Below are positions 26,525-34,377 of a stretch of 64,000 nt of DNA, in pieces (position 1 is the stretch's first letter; each line of letters starts with the position of its first letter). The DNA lies in the NCBI RefSeq assembly GCF_014653575.1, contig NZ_BNAQ01000003.1:1-64000 (forward strand), in the 5' to 3' direction. The stretch is from Sphingomonas glacialis. GTDB taxonomy: Bacteria; Pseudomonadota; Alphaproteobacteria; Sphingomonadales; Sphingomonadaceae. Under the pieces are notes generated by a model that searched no databases, had not been told where the DNA came from, and saw nothing but the letters and a program-made list of their open reading frames with translations. A program made the position numbers and the translations under genes.

Positions 26525-27226
26525 TCACCGGCGCACCTCACTCTCGAGCTGCCGGCTGAGCGTCGCGTGGAAACCGTCGGCGAAGCGGTTGAGCCGCGCC
26601 TCGATGCGGTTGATGCCATGCGAAAAGCGGTTGTACGCAATCACCGCCGGGATCGCCGCGAACAGGCCGATCGCGGTCGCGAACAGCGCCTCTGCAATGC
26701 CCGGCGCGACGACGGCAAGCGAGGTGTTCTGCGCCTGCGCGATGCCGGTGAAGCTGCGCATGATCCCCCACACCGTGCCGAACAGCCCGACGAACGGCGC
26801 GACCGAGCCGACCGTCGCGAGGATGTTCAACCGATCGGACAGCTGGTCGATCTCATTGGCGACCGCCGCGCCCATCGCCGTCGCAAGCCGCTCGCGCGTG
26901 CCGCCGCGGTCGACTTGCCCGCCGACCGTCGAACGGCGCCACTCGGCGACGCCCGCGGTGAACACGCGCGCGATCGGCAGATCGCTCTCATTGTGCAGCC
27001 GGTGGAAGGCGTCGATATCCTCGGCCTTCCAGAAATCGCGCTCGAATGCCGCGGTCTTGCGACGCGTGGCGCCGAGCCGGAAGAAGAAGCCGAGGATCAC
27101 CGCCCAGGTCCACACGCTCGCCGCCAAGAGACCGATCATTACCGTCTTCACCACCCAGTCGGCCTGGAGGAACAGCGCGATCGGCGACAGCGTGGTTGCG
27201 TCGGTGTTGAGCATGATTTCGTTCAC
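26525..27226 (-). CDS. tolQ: Tol-Pal proton channel subunit TolQ
   Basis: 233-residue inner-membrane protein of the MotA/TolQ/ExbB family. Three membrane segments (about 22-42, 135-157 and 172-192) surround the signature NILATVGSVAPFVGLFGTVWGIMRSF and ALFATAIGLFAAIPAVIAYN. With TolR it channels protons to energise TolA. It overlaps the ybgC stop by four bases. Confidence 0.97.
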   Translation of the reverse strand: MNEIMLNTDATTLSPIALFLQADWVVKTVMIGLLAASVWTWAVILGFFFRLGATRRKTAAFERDFWKAEDIDAFHRLHNESDLPIARVFTAGVAEWRRSTVGGQVDRGGTRERLATAMGAAVANEIDQLSDRLNILATVGSVAPFVGLFGTVWGIMRSFTGIAQAQNTSLAVVAPGIAEALFATAIGLFAAIPAVIAYNRFSHGINRIEARLNRFADGFHATLSRQLESEVRR

Positions 27227-27708
27227 GTGGCGCTATCCCCTGATCCCATCGCGCGTTCGCCCATCGCTTGGGCAAACGCCGCGATCCATTCCTTCGGCTG
27301 GCGCAGCGGCCGGCCCGTTGTCGCGACCAAGGCCGCGGTGACGTCTGCCTCGGTGAGTATCGTCTCGCCGCGCATGACTCGTTGCTGAATATCGACCGAT
27401 GCCGCGCGGACATTCTGGAGCGTCGTCAGGACGATCAGCGCGTCGTCGAGTTTGGCCGGCGCGCGATACCGGATCGCGAGCGCGGTCACCGCATAGGCTC
27501 CACCGCCGGCTTCTTGATGCGCGCGCTGGTCGATCCCGACGACGCGCAACATGTCCGAGCGCGCGCGCTCCATGTAGCGCAGGTAATTGGCGTGATAGAC
27601 GATTCCCGAAAGATCGGTGTCCTCGAAATAGACGCGCAGCGGAAACCGGTGGACGGTTCCGACGATGCGGCCTTGCGCGGGCTGATCGAGGTCGCTGGCC
27701 GTCGTCAT
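27223..27708 (-). CDS. ybgC: Tol-Pal associated acyl-CoA thioesterase
   Basis: 161-residue hotdog-fold thioesterase. RVYFEDTDLSGIVYHANYLRYMERARSDML carries the catalytic Asp (DTDLSGIVYH), and later residues follow the YbgC pattern. It hydrolyses short acyl-CoA or acyl-ACP and regularly heads Tol-Pal operons. It is the first gene of the operon here; its promoter must lie in the 107-base gap that also holds the GTAAC operators of the divergent gene. Confidence 0.95.
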   Translation of the reverse strand: MTTASDLDQPAQGRIVGTVHRFPLRVYFEDTDLSGIVYHANYLRYMERARSDMLRVVGIDQRAHQEAGGGAYAVTALAIRYRAPAKLDDALIVLTTLQNVRAASVDIQQRVMRGETILTEADVTAALVATTGRPLRQPKEWIAAFAQAMGERAMGSGDSAT

Positions 27709-27767
27709 GCCCCGGCTGTTAATCTAACCGGGCAAGCGAGGGAACCCTTTACGGCGCTTGCGGCGAT

Positions 27768-27801
27768 GTAACACTTAGGTTACATGTAACCCGTAGGTTA
27801 C
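27768..27801. promoter_or_regulatory. Tandem operator: two GTAAC-N6-GTTAC palindromes
   Basis: GTAACACTTAGGTTAC (27768-27783) and GTAACCCGTAGGTTAC (27786-27801) are two copies of one imperfect palindrome with centres 18 bp apart. The junction GGTTACATGTAACC is itself a perfect 14-bp palindrome. They lie 15 bases before the small membrane protein gene and within the divergent ybgC promoter region. The XRE regulator two genes downstream is the obvious candidate ligand (inference). Confidence 0.8.
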
Positions 27802-27815
27802 GACTCGAAAGGGGA

Positions 27816-28241
27816 ATGATGATGGGAATGATCGAACTCGCCGAACGCAAGGCGCGCGCGCGCGCGCTTGGCCTATACGCCTTTGCGGGCCTCACCGTCG
27901 TGTTGCTCGGCCTCACCTTCGCGACATCGCGGGGCTCCTTCTTCCAGGGCATGTGGTTCGGCTTCACGCTCGTCTCGGTGCTCTATCTCTCGCCGCTGGT
28001 GACACGGTTGAAGAACGGCCCGCTCGCACAATTGCTCGAGGACGAGGTCACGCGCGAGCATCGCCGCGCAAGCAGTGCGATCGGCTTCTGGGCGGGCCTG
28101 CTCGCCGCCGCCGCGATGCTTGCGATCGGCGACGTTCCCGGGCTGCTCTCGGCAAGCGACAGCGCGCGGATCATCTTCACCACGGCGATCGTCGCGGCGC
28201 AGGTCCGGCTCGCGACGCTCGAACTGCAGGCCGCGCGCTGA
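27816..28241 (+). CDS. Membrane protein preceding XRE regulator
   Basis: Up to 141 residues with four hydrophobic segments (about 20-38, 46-62, 88-104 and 116-132). Not recognised as a named family beyond small integral membrane proteins that often pair with XRE regulators. Several ATGs lie at the start (27816, 27819 and 27825); AAAGGGG favours one of the first two. The next gene starts right after its stop codon, so they form an operon with the ABC transporter genes. Confidence 0.75.
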   Translation: MMMGMIELAERKARARALGLYAFAGLTVVLLGLTFATSRGSFFQGMWFGFTLVSVLYLSPLVTRLKNGPLAQLLEDEVTREHRRASSAIGFWAGLLAAAAMLAIGDVPGLLSASDSARIIFTTAIVAAQVRLATLELQAAR

Positions 28242-28475
28242 ATGGCCGAAACACTCCACAACACGCTCAAGGCCGAACGCGAACGGCTCGACCTGACGCA
28301 GGCCGCGCTTGCCGAGCGCGTCGGCGTCAGTCGCAAGACGATCAACACCGTGGAGAATGGAATCTTCGTTCCCTCGACGATTCTCGCGCTGAAACTCGCC
28401 GTCGCGCTCGATCGTCCCGTCGAAGCCCTGTTTCGGCTGGACGATCCGAGTGTATCGCCTAAACAGGACACATGA
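28242..28475 (+). CDS. XRE-family helix-turn-helix regulator
   Basis: 77 residues, essentially one helix-turn-helix domain: ERLDLTQAALAERVGVSRKTINTVENGIFVPSTILALKLA. This short type commonly represses its own operon. It is directly after the membrane protein gene and overlaps the ABC ATPase start (ATGA). The paired palindromes before 27816 are a likely binding site (inference). Confidence 0.9.
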   Translation: MAETLHNTLKAERERLDLTQAALAERVGVSRKTINTVENGIFVPSTILALKLAVALDRPVEALFRLDDPSVSPKQDT

Positions 28476-29230
28476 GCGATTTCTCTTCCCCTTTGGCGCT
28501 GCGGATCAGAGGCTTGGCCAAGGCGTTCGACAAGCCCGTCATCGCGGGGCTCGACCTCGATATCGCCGCGGGACAGCTTTATGCGCTGCTCGGGCCGAAT
28601 GGCGCCGGGAAGACGACGACGTTGCGGATGGTCGCCGGGCTCGCCAAGCCAGACGCCGGATCAATCGAGATCTTCGGCGTCGACGCACGCCGCGATCCGC
28701 TCGGCGCCAAGGCGATCACCGCGTGGCTGCCCGACGAGCCGATGCTCTACGACAAGCTCAGCCCGCTCGAATATCTGGCCTTCGTCGCCGGGCTGTGGCG
28801 GATGGACCCGGCGCATGCCGCGCAGGAAGCCGACCGGCTGCTCCACTGGCTCGACCTGTGGGAGCAACGCGACACGCGCTGCGAAGGTTTTTCGCGCGGC
28901 ATGCAGCAGAAGGTCGCGCTTGCCGGCGCGCTGATCCACGATCCCAAATTGCTGATCCTCGACGAGCCGCTGACCGGGCTCGATGCGAGCATGGCGCGCT
29001 CGGTCAAGGATGCGCTGCGCAGCGCGGTCGATGCCGGCAAGACCGTGATCGTGACGACGCACATCCTCGAGGTCGCCGAACGGATGGCCGACCGGATCGG
29101 CATCATCGGCGGCGGCAAGCTCCTCGCCGCGGGCACGCTCGACGAATTGCGCGATCGTGCGGGGACCGAGGGGATGACGCTCGAGGACACGTTCATCCGC
29201 CTGACCACGCCGGACGCCGTCGCCGCGTGA
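28472..29230 (+). CDS. ABC transporter ATP-binding protein
   Basis: 252 residues with all ABC motifs: Walker A LLGPNGAGKTTT near 40-51, the signature FSRGMQQKVALAGAL (a variant of LSGGQ) near 142-156, Walker B LLILDEPLTGLD and switch His in TTHILEVAE. It resembles exporter ATPases of the ABC-2 type. It overlaps both the regulator and the permease genes, forming a four-gene cluster; the cargo is unknown. Confidence 0.93.
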   Translation: MSDFSSPLALRIRGLAKAFDKPVIAGLDLDIAAGQLYALLGPNGAGKTTTLRMVAGLAKPDAGSIEIFGVDARRDPLGAKAITAWLPDEPMLYDKLSPLEYLAFVAGLWRMDPAHAAQEADRLLHWLDLWEQRDTRCEGFSRGMQQKVALAGALIHDPKLLILDEPLTGLDASMARSVKDALRSAVDAGKTVIVTTHILEVAERMADRIGIIGGGKLLAAGTLDELRDRAGTEGMTLEDTFIRLTTPDAVAA

Positions 29231-30732
29231 ACTGGGCGATGCGTCACGTCCCGCCGGGCTCGTTCGGCTGGCTCGCGCTGAACGAAGTGCGGCTGGCGGT
29301 GCGCGCCCGCAGTTCCAGCGGGCGGCGGGGCTTGCTCGCGCGGCTCGGCGCAACGCAGGTGATCGGCTGGCTGCTGATCGCGGCATGGCTGGCGATCGGC
29401 TGCCTGATCGGCTGGGCGGCGCGCGACACCGCGATCCCCGTCCTGCCCGAACTGCGCATCGCGGCGCTTGGCGTGAGCGCGCTCATGCTGAGCTTCATGA
29501 CCGCGCAAGCGGTTCTCGGCAGCCAGCGCAGCCTGTACGACACGGGCGACCTGGCTCTGCTCTTCTCGGCGCCGATCCCCGAAAGCAGCGTGCTGCTCGC
29601 CAAGATGCTCGGCATCGCCGCGACGATCGCGCTGACCTATGCCGTATTGCTGTTGCCGATCGTCGTGCCCGTCGCCGTGCTCGGTCACCCGCAGTTGTTC
29701 GGCGTGGTGGCGCTGCTCGTCGCGCTCGCCTTGACCGCGAGCGCCCTCGGGATCGCGCTGACGCTCGCTGTCGCGACGCTGGTCGGCCCACGGGCCGCGC
29801 GCACCTTCGGGCAGATCCTCGCGGCGTTGCTCGGCGGCGCGGTGTTCCTCGCCTCGCAAATCTATCCGCGCGCCGACCACAAGGGCAGCGCGATGGTCGC
29901 GCACTTCGAGCGGCTGCGTGCCAACGGGTTCGGCACGCACGGCCTGAGCAGCCTGCCGGGGCGCGCCGCGTTCGGCGATCCGCTGGCGATCGCGATCCTG
30001 CTTGGCGTCGCGCTGCTGCTGTTTGCGGGTGCGGGGCTGACGCTCCAGCGGCTGTTCCTGTCGGGCTATCAAGACGGCGGCAACCGCCTGTCGCGCAGCA
30101 AGCCGACCGGCCGCGCGAGCCAGCGGCTGTTCCATGCCGAGCTGACGCGATCGATCTTCGCCAAGGAATGGCGGCTGCTCGCGCGCGATCCCGCGCTCGC
30201 CTTCCAGATCGTGATGCGGCTGATCTACATGGCGCCGCTCGTGCTCGCGATGCTCGGCAGCCGCCATGCGGTGCCGGTGCCGCCAGCCCTCGCCTTTGCC
30301 AGCGTCCTGATCGCGAGCCAGCTCGTCGGCAGCTTTGCCTGGCTGACGGTGTCGGCGGAGGATGCGCCCGATCTGCTCGCGGTCGCGCCGGTGAGCAAGG
30401 AGCAGATCAACCGCGCGAAGCTGCTTGCGGCGTTTGCGATGGCGGCGCCGTTCGCGCTGGTGCTGCCGATCGGGCTCGCCTGGCAGACGCCGCTTGGCGC
30501 GCTGATCACCGTGATCATGACCGCGCTCGGCGGCGCGGGTGCGGGCTATGCCGAGCTCAAGCTCGGAAAGCCGAGCCAGCGCAGCAGCTTCGCGAGGCGG
30601 CGGCAAGGCGGCGTCATTGCCGGCTTGGCGTCGGTCGCGATCGCCGTGGTGTTCGGCGGCGGGGCGGCCATCGCGGTCTATCTCGTCTCGGGCGACCTCG
30701 GCGCGCTGCGCATGGTCGTCGGCCAGCGCTGA
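29227..30732 (+). CDS. ABC transporter permease (ABC-2-like)
   Basis: About 501 residues and at least ten hydrophobic segments in two halves, matching large ABC-2-type exporter permeases. The GTG at 29227 overlaps the ATPase stop (GTGA); an ATG at 29239 is a close alternative. Conserved-looking pieces are RSLYDTGDLALLFSAPIPESSVLLAKM and AELTRSIFAKEWRLLARDPAL, which resemble the cytosolic coupling regions of such permeases. No substrate clue is present. Confidence 0.85.
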   Translation: MNWAMRHVPPGSFGWLALNEVRLAVRARSSSGRRGLLARLGATQVIGWLLIAAWLAIGCLIGWAARDTAIPVLPELRIAALGVSALMLSFMTAQAVLGSQRSLYDTGDLALLFSAPIPESSVLLAKMLGIAATIALTYAVLLLPIVVPVAVLGHPQLFGVVALLVALALTASALGIALTLAVATLVGPRAARTFGQILAALLGGAVFLASQIYPRADHKGSAMVAHFERLRANGFGTHGLSSLPGRAAFGDPLAIAILLGVALLLFAGAGLTLQRLFLSGYQDGGNRLSRSKPTGRASQRLFHAELTRSIFAKEWRLLARDPALAFQIVMRLIYMAPLVLAMLGSRHAVPVPPALAFASVLIASQLVGSFAWLTVSAEDAPDLLAVAPVSKEQINRAKLLAAFAMAAPFALVLPIGLAWQTPLGALITVIMTALGGAGAGYAELKLGKPSQRSSFARRRQGGVIAGLASVAIAVVFGGGAAIAVYLVSGDLGALRMVVGQR

Positions 30733-30733
30733 C

Positions 30734-31528
30734 TCAGCGGCGCGGGCGCGTCGCAGCGAGCGTGCGCGGCGCACCACCGTGGACTTCGCGCCCCTCGGGA
30801 TCGGGCAGCAACGCGACTTGATCGAGCTGGATCCACGGCGTCGCGCGCGGCGCTGCGCGGCGCTGCGCGACGATCGGCGGCGGCGCTGGTGCCGTGATCG
30901 CAGCCGGCGCTGCGCCCGCGCGCCAGCGATCGTAGCGCGCGTAGAAATCGGTAAAGGCGCCGTCGAGCACCGGCAGGCGCGCCGCCGCGAAGGCGGGGAA
31001 CGCTGCGGGTGCGATCGTCTCGCTCTCCGCGAGAATCTGCGTCGCCGACGCGCAGAAGGTGTCGTGCGCAAAGCCCTGCGAGAAGAAATTGTAGAGCACG
31101 GTCATCGCATGGTCGTAGCGCGCGCGCCACGCGGTCCCGCCGCCGCTGCGATATTCGTCGGCGAGCCTTGCTTCGGAGTCGCGCAAGACGCTGCTCTGGC
31201 GCGTGAGGATTGCATTGTAGCGCGCGGCGACGAGCGCATCGCCGGGGCCGCGGCACGCGAGCGCCGCGACGTTGAGCCCGGCGCGAAAGTGCCAGACGGT
31301 CGCCGCTGCGCTGAGCGCGCGATTGGGCGTGGCGTACGATCCGTCGGCGAGGCGCGCGGGGATCGGCATTCCGGGATAGCTGCCCGCAGGGGGCGCCGTG
31401 GCGGCGATCGCCACGGGGGGCGGCGTGACCGTCGCGACCGATGGCAAGCGATGCGATGCGCATCCGCTCATCACCGCGACTCCAGCCAGCAACAGCGCGG
31501 ACGCCGAAATTCGAATCCATCTCATCAC
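30734..31528 (-). CDS. Predicted lipoprotein of unknown function
   Basis: 264 residues. The signal sequence RISASALLLAGVAVMSGCAS has a clear lipobox (MSGC) with Cys near 23. A proline-rich linker precedes a mostly helical domain containing ATVWHFRAGLNVAALACRG and YDHAMTVLYNFFSQGF; the C terminus is proline- and arginine-rich. The family is not recognised. It converges on the ABC permease with one base between stops, and the 170 bases upstream hold nothing recognisable. Confidence 0.72.
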   Translation of the reverse strand: MMRWIRISASALLLAGVAVMSGCASHRLPSVATVTPPPVAIAATAPPAGSYPGMPIPARLADGSYATPNRALSAAATVWHFRAGLNVAALACRGPGDALVAARYNAILTRQSSVLRDSEARLADEYRSGGGTAWRARYDHAMTVLYNFFSQGFAHDTFCASATQILAESETIAPAAFPAFAAARLPVLDGAFTDFYARYDRWRAGAAPAAITAPAPPPIVAQRRAAPRATPWIQLDQVALLPDPEGREVHGGAPRTLAATRPRR

Positions 31529-31699
31529 GCAACTCCAGTCCGGGACTTGGGTGTCGCATGACAGGGTTAATGCGGCGTTACCGGGCGGAGGTCGGCGATG
31601 CCGAGACGCGGTGATCCGCGCGCTCGATCAACCGCTGCCGGGGAACGACGAGGCTGCGGGCGGAGGCTCGGCACTTGAACCGATGGACCGTGCGCCGCG

Positions 31700-32404
31700 T
31701 CAGACTTCGACCTGGTTGCCGACACCCGGAACCTGCGCGAGCACCGGCCCGCCCGTCGCAGGCAAGGCGGTGTTCGGCCATCGCGCGGCGAGAAACCGTT
31801 CGCGCGGCTTGCCGATGATCGACACCGCGTTGCCCTGATTGCCGCCGAGGATCAGGAAATCGCCGACTTGGTCTTCGCCGACATAGAAGCCGACATGGCC
31901 TTTGCCGCTGCCCTCCGACTCGCGCCAGAACACCATGATAGCGCCCGGCTGCGGCGCGACTTTCTTGCCGAATGTCTCATACGACCGCGCGCCGAGCGGG
32001 TTGGCGGGGAGCGGCTCGCGCGGCAGTTGCGACGCGATGCAATGGCCGACGAAGAGCCCGCACCACGGAACATCGTCGTCGTCGTATGCAATGTGCAGAT
32101 CGCGCGCCCATTCCAGGATCTGCTGGTTGCTGCCGGCGCCAGTATCTTCCTTCAACCCGAGCAAGCGATACGCCTCGGCAAGCCAGGGGATCGTCGAGGC
32201 GAGCGTCAGCGTCGCGGGATCGGTGCCGGGGATCAGCTTGGCGAGCGTCTGCCGCCCGACGATCCCATCGGGCATCAGTCCTGCGGCGGACTGGAATGCC
32301 AGGATCGCGGCGATCGTCTTTCGCCCGCGCACGCCGTCGAGCGGCCCGGGATCGAAGCCCTTTGCCTGCAGCGCCTCCTGCACATCGAGCAAGTTCGTCG
32401 TCAT
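31700..32404 (-). CDS. TIGR02594-type lysozyme-like protein with peptidoglycan-binding domain
   Basis: 234 residues. An N-terminal PG_binding_1 domain (about 3-58: NLLDVQEALQAKGFDPGPLDG, AILAFQSAAGLMPDGIVG) is fused to a CHAP/NlpC-like TIGR02594 domain with candidate catalytic Cys in VPWCGLFVGHCIA near 115 and His in GHVGFYVG near 170. This is the architecture of many phage endolysins. No signal peptide is visible, no holin or phage gene is nearby, and codon use looks like the host's. Confidence 0.85.
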   Translation of the reverse strand: MTTNLLDVQEALQAKGFDPGPLDGVRGRKTIAAILAFQSAAGLMPDGIVGRQTLAKLIPGTDPATLTLASTIPWLAEAYRLLGLKEDTGAGSNQQILEWARDLHIAYDDDDVPWCGLFVGHCIASQLPREPLPANPLGARSYETFGKKVAPQPGAIMVFWRESEGSGKGHVGFYVGEDQVGDFLILGGNQGNAVSIIGKPRERFLAARWPNTALPATGGPVLAQVPGVGNQVEV

Positions 32405-32528
32405 CGGCCAACCCCATCAAGAGTATCGATAGACGCTGTACGACGCTAAACAGTATCCGATGGATCGTTGGCCATGACCAACGACTCGAGATCGATGTCT
32501 TGTGGCATATTTCAGGGCTTTTTACCAT

Positions 32529-32551
32529 CGCCGCCACCTATAGTGGCGGCG
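32529..32551. other. Hairpin in the 256-base gap 32405-32660
   Basis: CGCCGCCAC and GTGGCGGCG form a perfect 9-bp stem with a five-base loop upstream of the lysozyme-like gene. No T-tract follows on either strand, so it is not a typical terminator. It could be an attenuator or leader structure. The gap is AT-richer than its surroundings around 32600-32640 but holds no gene I can support. Confidence 0.5.
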
Positions 32552-32660
32552 GGTCGACCGAGACACGGAAGGACCTCGGCCCAATCAACACCCCTGATAT
32601 TGACCTAATTTGTATCTTTAACTTGCGTAAGGCGAACGCCGCACGCGTCGCGCGCAACCT

Positions 32661-33692
32661 TTAGGCTGCGCGCTGCTCGAGCGCCGCCGCAGCCTCGGCC
32701 ATCAGCAGCGCGATGATCTCGGCGACGGGCTCTTCCTTGGTCACCATCCCGACCGACTGGCCCGCCATCAGGCTGCCATGCTCGACATCGCCGTCGATCA
32801 CCGCGCGGCGCAGCGCGCCCGCCCAATAATGCTCGATCTGCAATTGCGCCTCGGCCATCGCGACCTTGCCCTCGTCGAGCAGTTGCGCGACTTCGCGCTG
32901 CTTGGCGGTGAACAGGTCGCCGCCGGCATTCTTGAGCGCGCGCACCGGGATGACGGGCAGGCGCGGATCGATCTGCACGCTCGCCACCGCATCGCGGGCA
33001 GATGCACGCAGGAACGCCTTCTTGAAATTGGCATGCGCGATGCTCTCGGTCGCGCAGACGAAGCGCGTGCCGAGCTGGACGCCCGCCGCGCCCATGTCGA
33101 GATACGCCGCGATCCCCTCGCCGCGGCCGATTCCGCCCGCCACGAACACCGGCACCTTGTCGGCGACTTCGGGGAGGATTTCCTGCGCGAGCACGCTGGT
33201 CGACACCGGGCCGATATGCCCGCCCGCCTCCATCCCCTCGACGACGAGCGCGTCGACGCCCGAGCGAATCAGCTTCTTGGCGAGCGACAGCGCAGGGGCA
33301 AAGCAGATCAGCTTCGCGCCGTTCGCCTTGATCGCATCGATCGATCCCGTCGGCGGGAGGCCGCCTGCCAGCACGACATGGCCCACGCCGTGGCGGTTGC
33401 ACACGTCGATCAGGTCGAACAGCGCGGGGTGCATCGTGATGAGGTTCACGCCGAACGGCTTGTCGGTCAGCGTCTTGGTCGCGGCGATCTCGCGGTCGAG
33501 CAGCTCGGGCGTCATCGCGCCGCATGCGATCAGCCCGAAGCCGCCCGCGTTCGACACCGCGGCGACGAGGTTGCGCTCTGACACCCACGACATCGCGCCG
33601 CACAGGATCGCGACCTCCGAGCCAAGAAATGCGGAACCGCGCGCCATGCGCCGGGCGAGGCGCGCTGCGCCGGTCGAGGAGATTTCGTTCAT
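32661..33692 (-). CDS. Nitronate monooxygenase family flavoprotein
   Basis: About 343 residues, an FMN-dependent TIM-barrel enzyme oxidising nitronates or acting as an NAD(P)H:flavin oxidoreductase. Features: ILCGAMSWVSERNLVAAVSNAGGFGLI at the N terminus, MEAGGHIG with the catalytic-region His near 150, FVAGGIGRGEGIAAYLDMGAAGVQLGTRF for FMN phosphate binding. The ATG at 33692 gives the normal start; upstream open frame is spurious. It is divergent from yjbQ, with 46 bases between starts. Confidence 0.9.
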   Translation of the reverse strand: MNEISSTGAARLARRMARGSAFLGSEVAILCGAMSWVSERNLVAAVSNAGGFGLIACGAMTPELLDREIAATKTLTDKPFGVNLITMHPALFDLIDVCNRHGVGHVVLAGGLPPTGSIDAIKANGAKLICFAPALSLAKKLIRSGVDALVVEGMEAGGHIGPVSTSVLAQEILPEVADKVPVFVAGGIGRGEGIAAYLDMGAAGVQLGTRFVCATESIAHANFKKAFLRASARDAVASVQIDPRLPVIPVRALKNAGGDLFTAKQREVAQLLDEGKVAMAEAQLQIEHYWAGALRRAVIDGDVEHGSLMAGQSVGMVTKEEPVAEIIALLMAEAAAALEQRAA

Positions 33693-33738
33693 GCGCGCTG
33701 GCCTAGCCGCGCGCGGGGCTTTGGGGCAAGCCCGCGTC

Positions 33739-34155
33739 ATGCGACAGACTTCGACCGAACTGATGATTGCGACCCCCGGACAAGGCCTCCACGAGATGAC
33801 CGACGCGGTAGTACGCTGGGTCGCGGACAGCGCGATCGAGACGGGGTTGCTGACATTGTTCGTCCGCCACACCTCGGCATCGTTGCTGATTCAGGAAAAT
33901 GCGGCGCCCGCCGCGCAGCGCGACGTCGAGCGCTATTTTGCGAAGATCGCGCCGGAGAGCGCGGGGTATGAGCATGACGATGAGGGGCCCGACGACATGC
34001 CCGCGCATCTGCGCGCGGCGCTGACCGCGACGAGCTTGTCGATTCCGGTGGTGGGCGGGAGGCCGGTGCTGGGAATGTGGCAGGGAATTTATCTGTTCGA
34101 ACATCGCACGAATGCGCATCGGCGGCGGGTGGCGGTGCATTTGATCGGGGAGTAG
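33739..34155 (+). CDS. YjbQ/UPF0047 family protein
   Basis: 138 residues, the full length of the UPF0047 family, with LFVRHTSASLLIQENA near 40-55, DDEGPDDMPAHLRAALT near 83-99 and GRPVLGMWQGIYLFEHR near 110-126. Members bind a metal through conserved His residues and show weak thiamine-phosphate synthase activity; the in vivo role is unsettled. The start follows the divergent NMO gene closely, and a family B repeat begins right after its stop codon. Confidence 0.93.
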   Translation: MRQTSTELMIATPGQGLHEMTDAVVRWVADSAIETGLLTLFVRHTSASLLIQENAAPAAQRDVERYFAKIAPESAGYEHDDEGPDDMPAHLRAALTATSLSIPVVGGRPVLGMWQGIYLFEHRTNAHRRRVAVHLIGE

Positions 34156-34157
34156 AA

Positions 34158-34283
34158 GAAGAAGAAGGCCCTCACCCAACCCTCTCCCGCAGGCGGGAGA
34201 GGGCTAAGAAAGAAGCAGCCCTCGCCACATGCAAGCCCTCTCCCGCCCTTCGCGGGAGAGGGTTGGGTGAGGGCCTTCTTCTT
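34158..34283. repeat. Inverted repeat element, family B
   Basis: Arms of about 33 bases begin GAAGAAGAAGGCC and contain CCCTCTCCCGC/GCGGGAGAGGG hairpins. They face each other across a core that includes an AGCCCTCGCCACATGCAAG segment. The element starts two bases after the yjbQ stop and ends about 95 bases before the next gene, so it could act as a 3' stabiliser or terminator-like structure. Confidence 0.88.
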
Positions 34284-34377
34284 CCTTCGACCTTCTTCCT
34301 TCGACCACATCCGACCCCGGAACCTCCCTCCCCGCCAAACGCTTGCGCTTGCAGCTTCTCCAGACAGGATCCTCAAC

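Noticed and set aside
31700..32404. Prophage remnant
   Set aside because: One lysin-like gene without integrase, capsid, tail, holin or attachment repeats is not enough to call a prophage.
32405..32660. A small gene in the gap upstream of the lysozyme-like gene
   Set aside because: Open frames on the minus strand either stop after 17 codons or run out of frame into the lysozyme-like gene, and none has a ribosome site or recognisable sequence.
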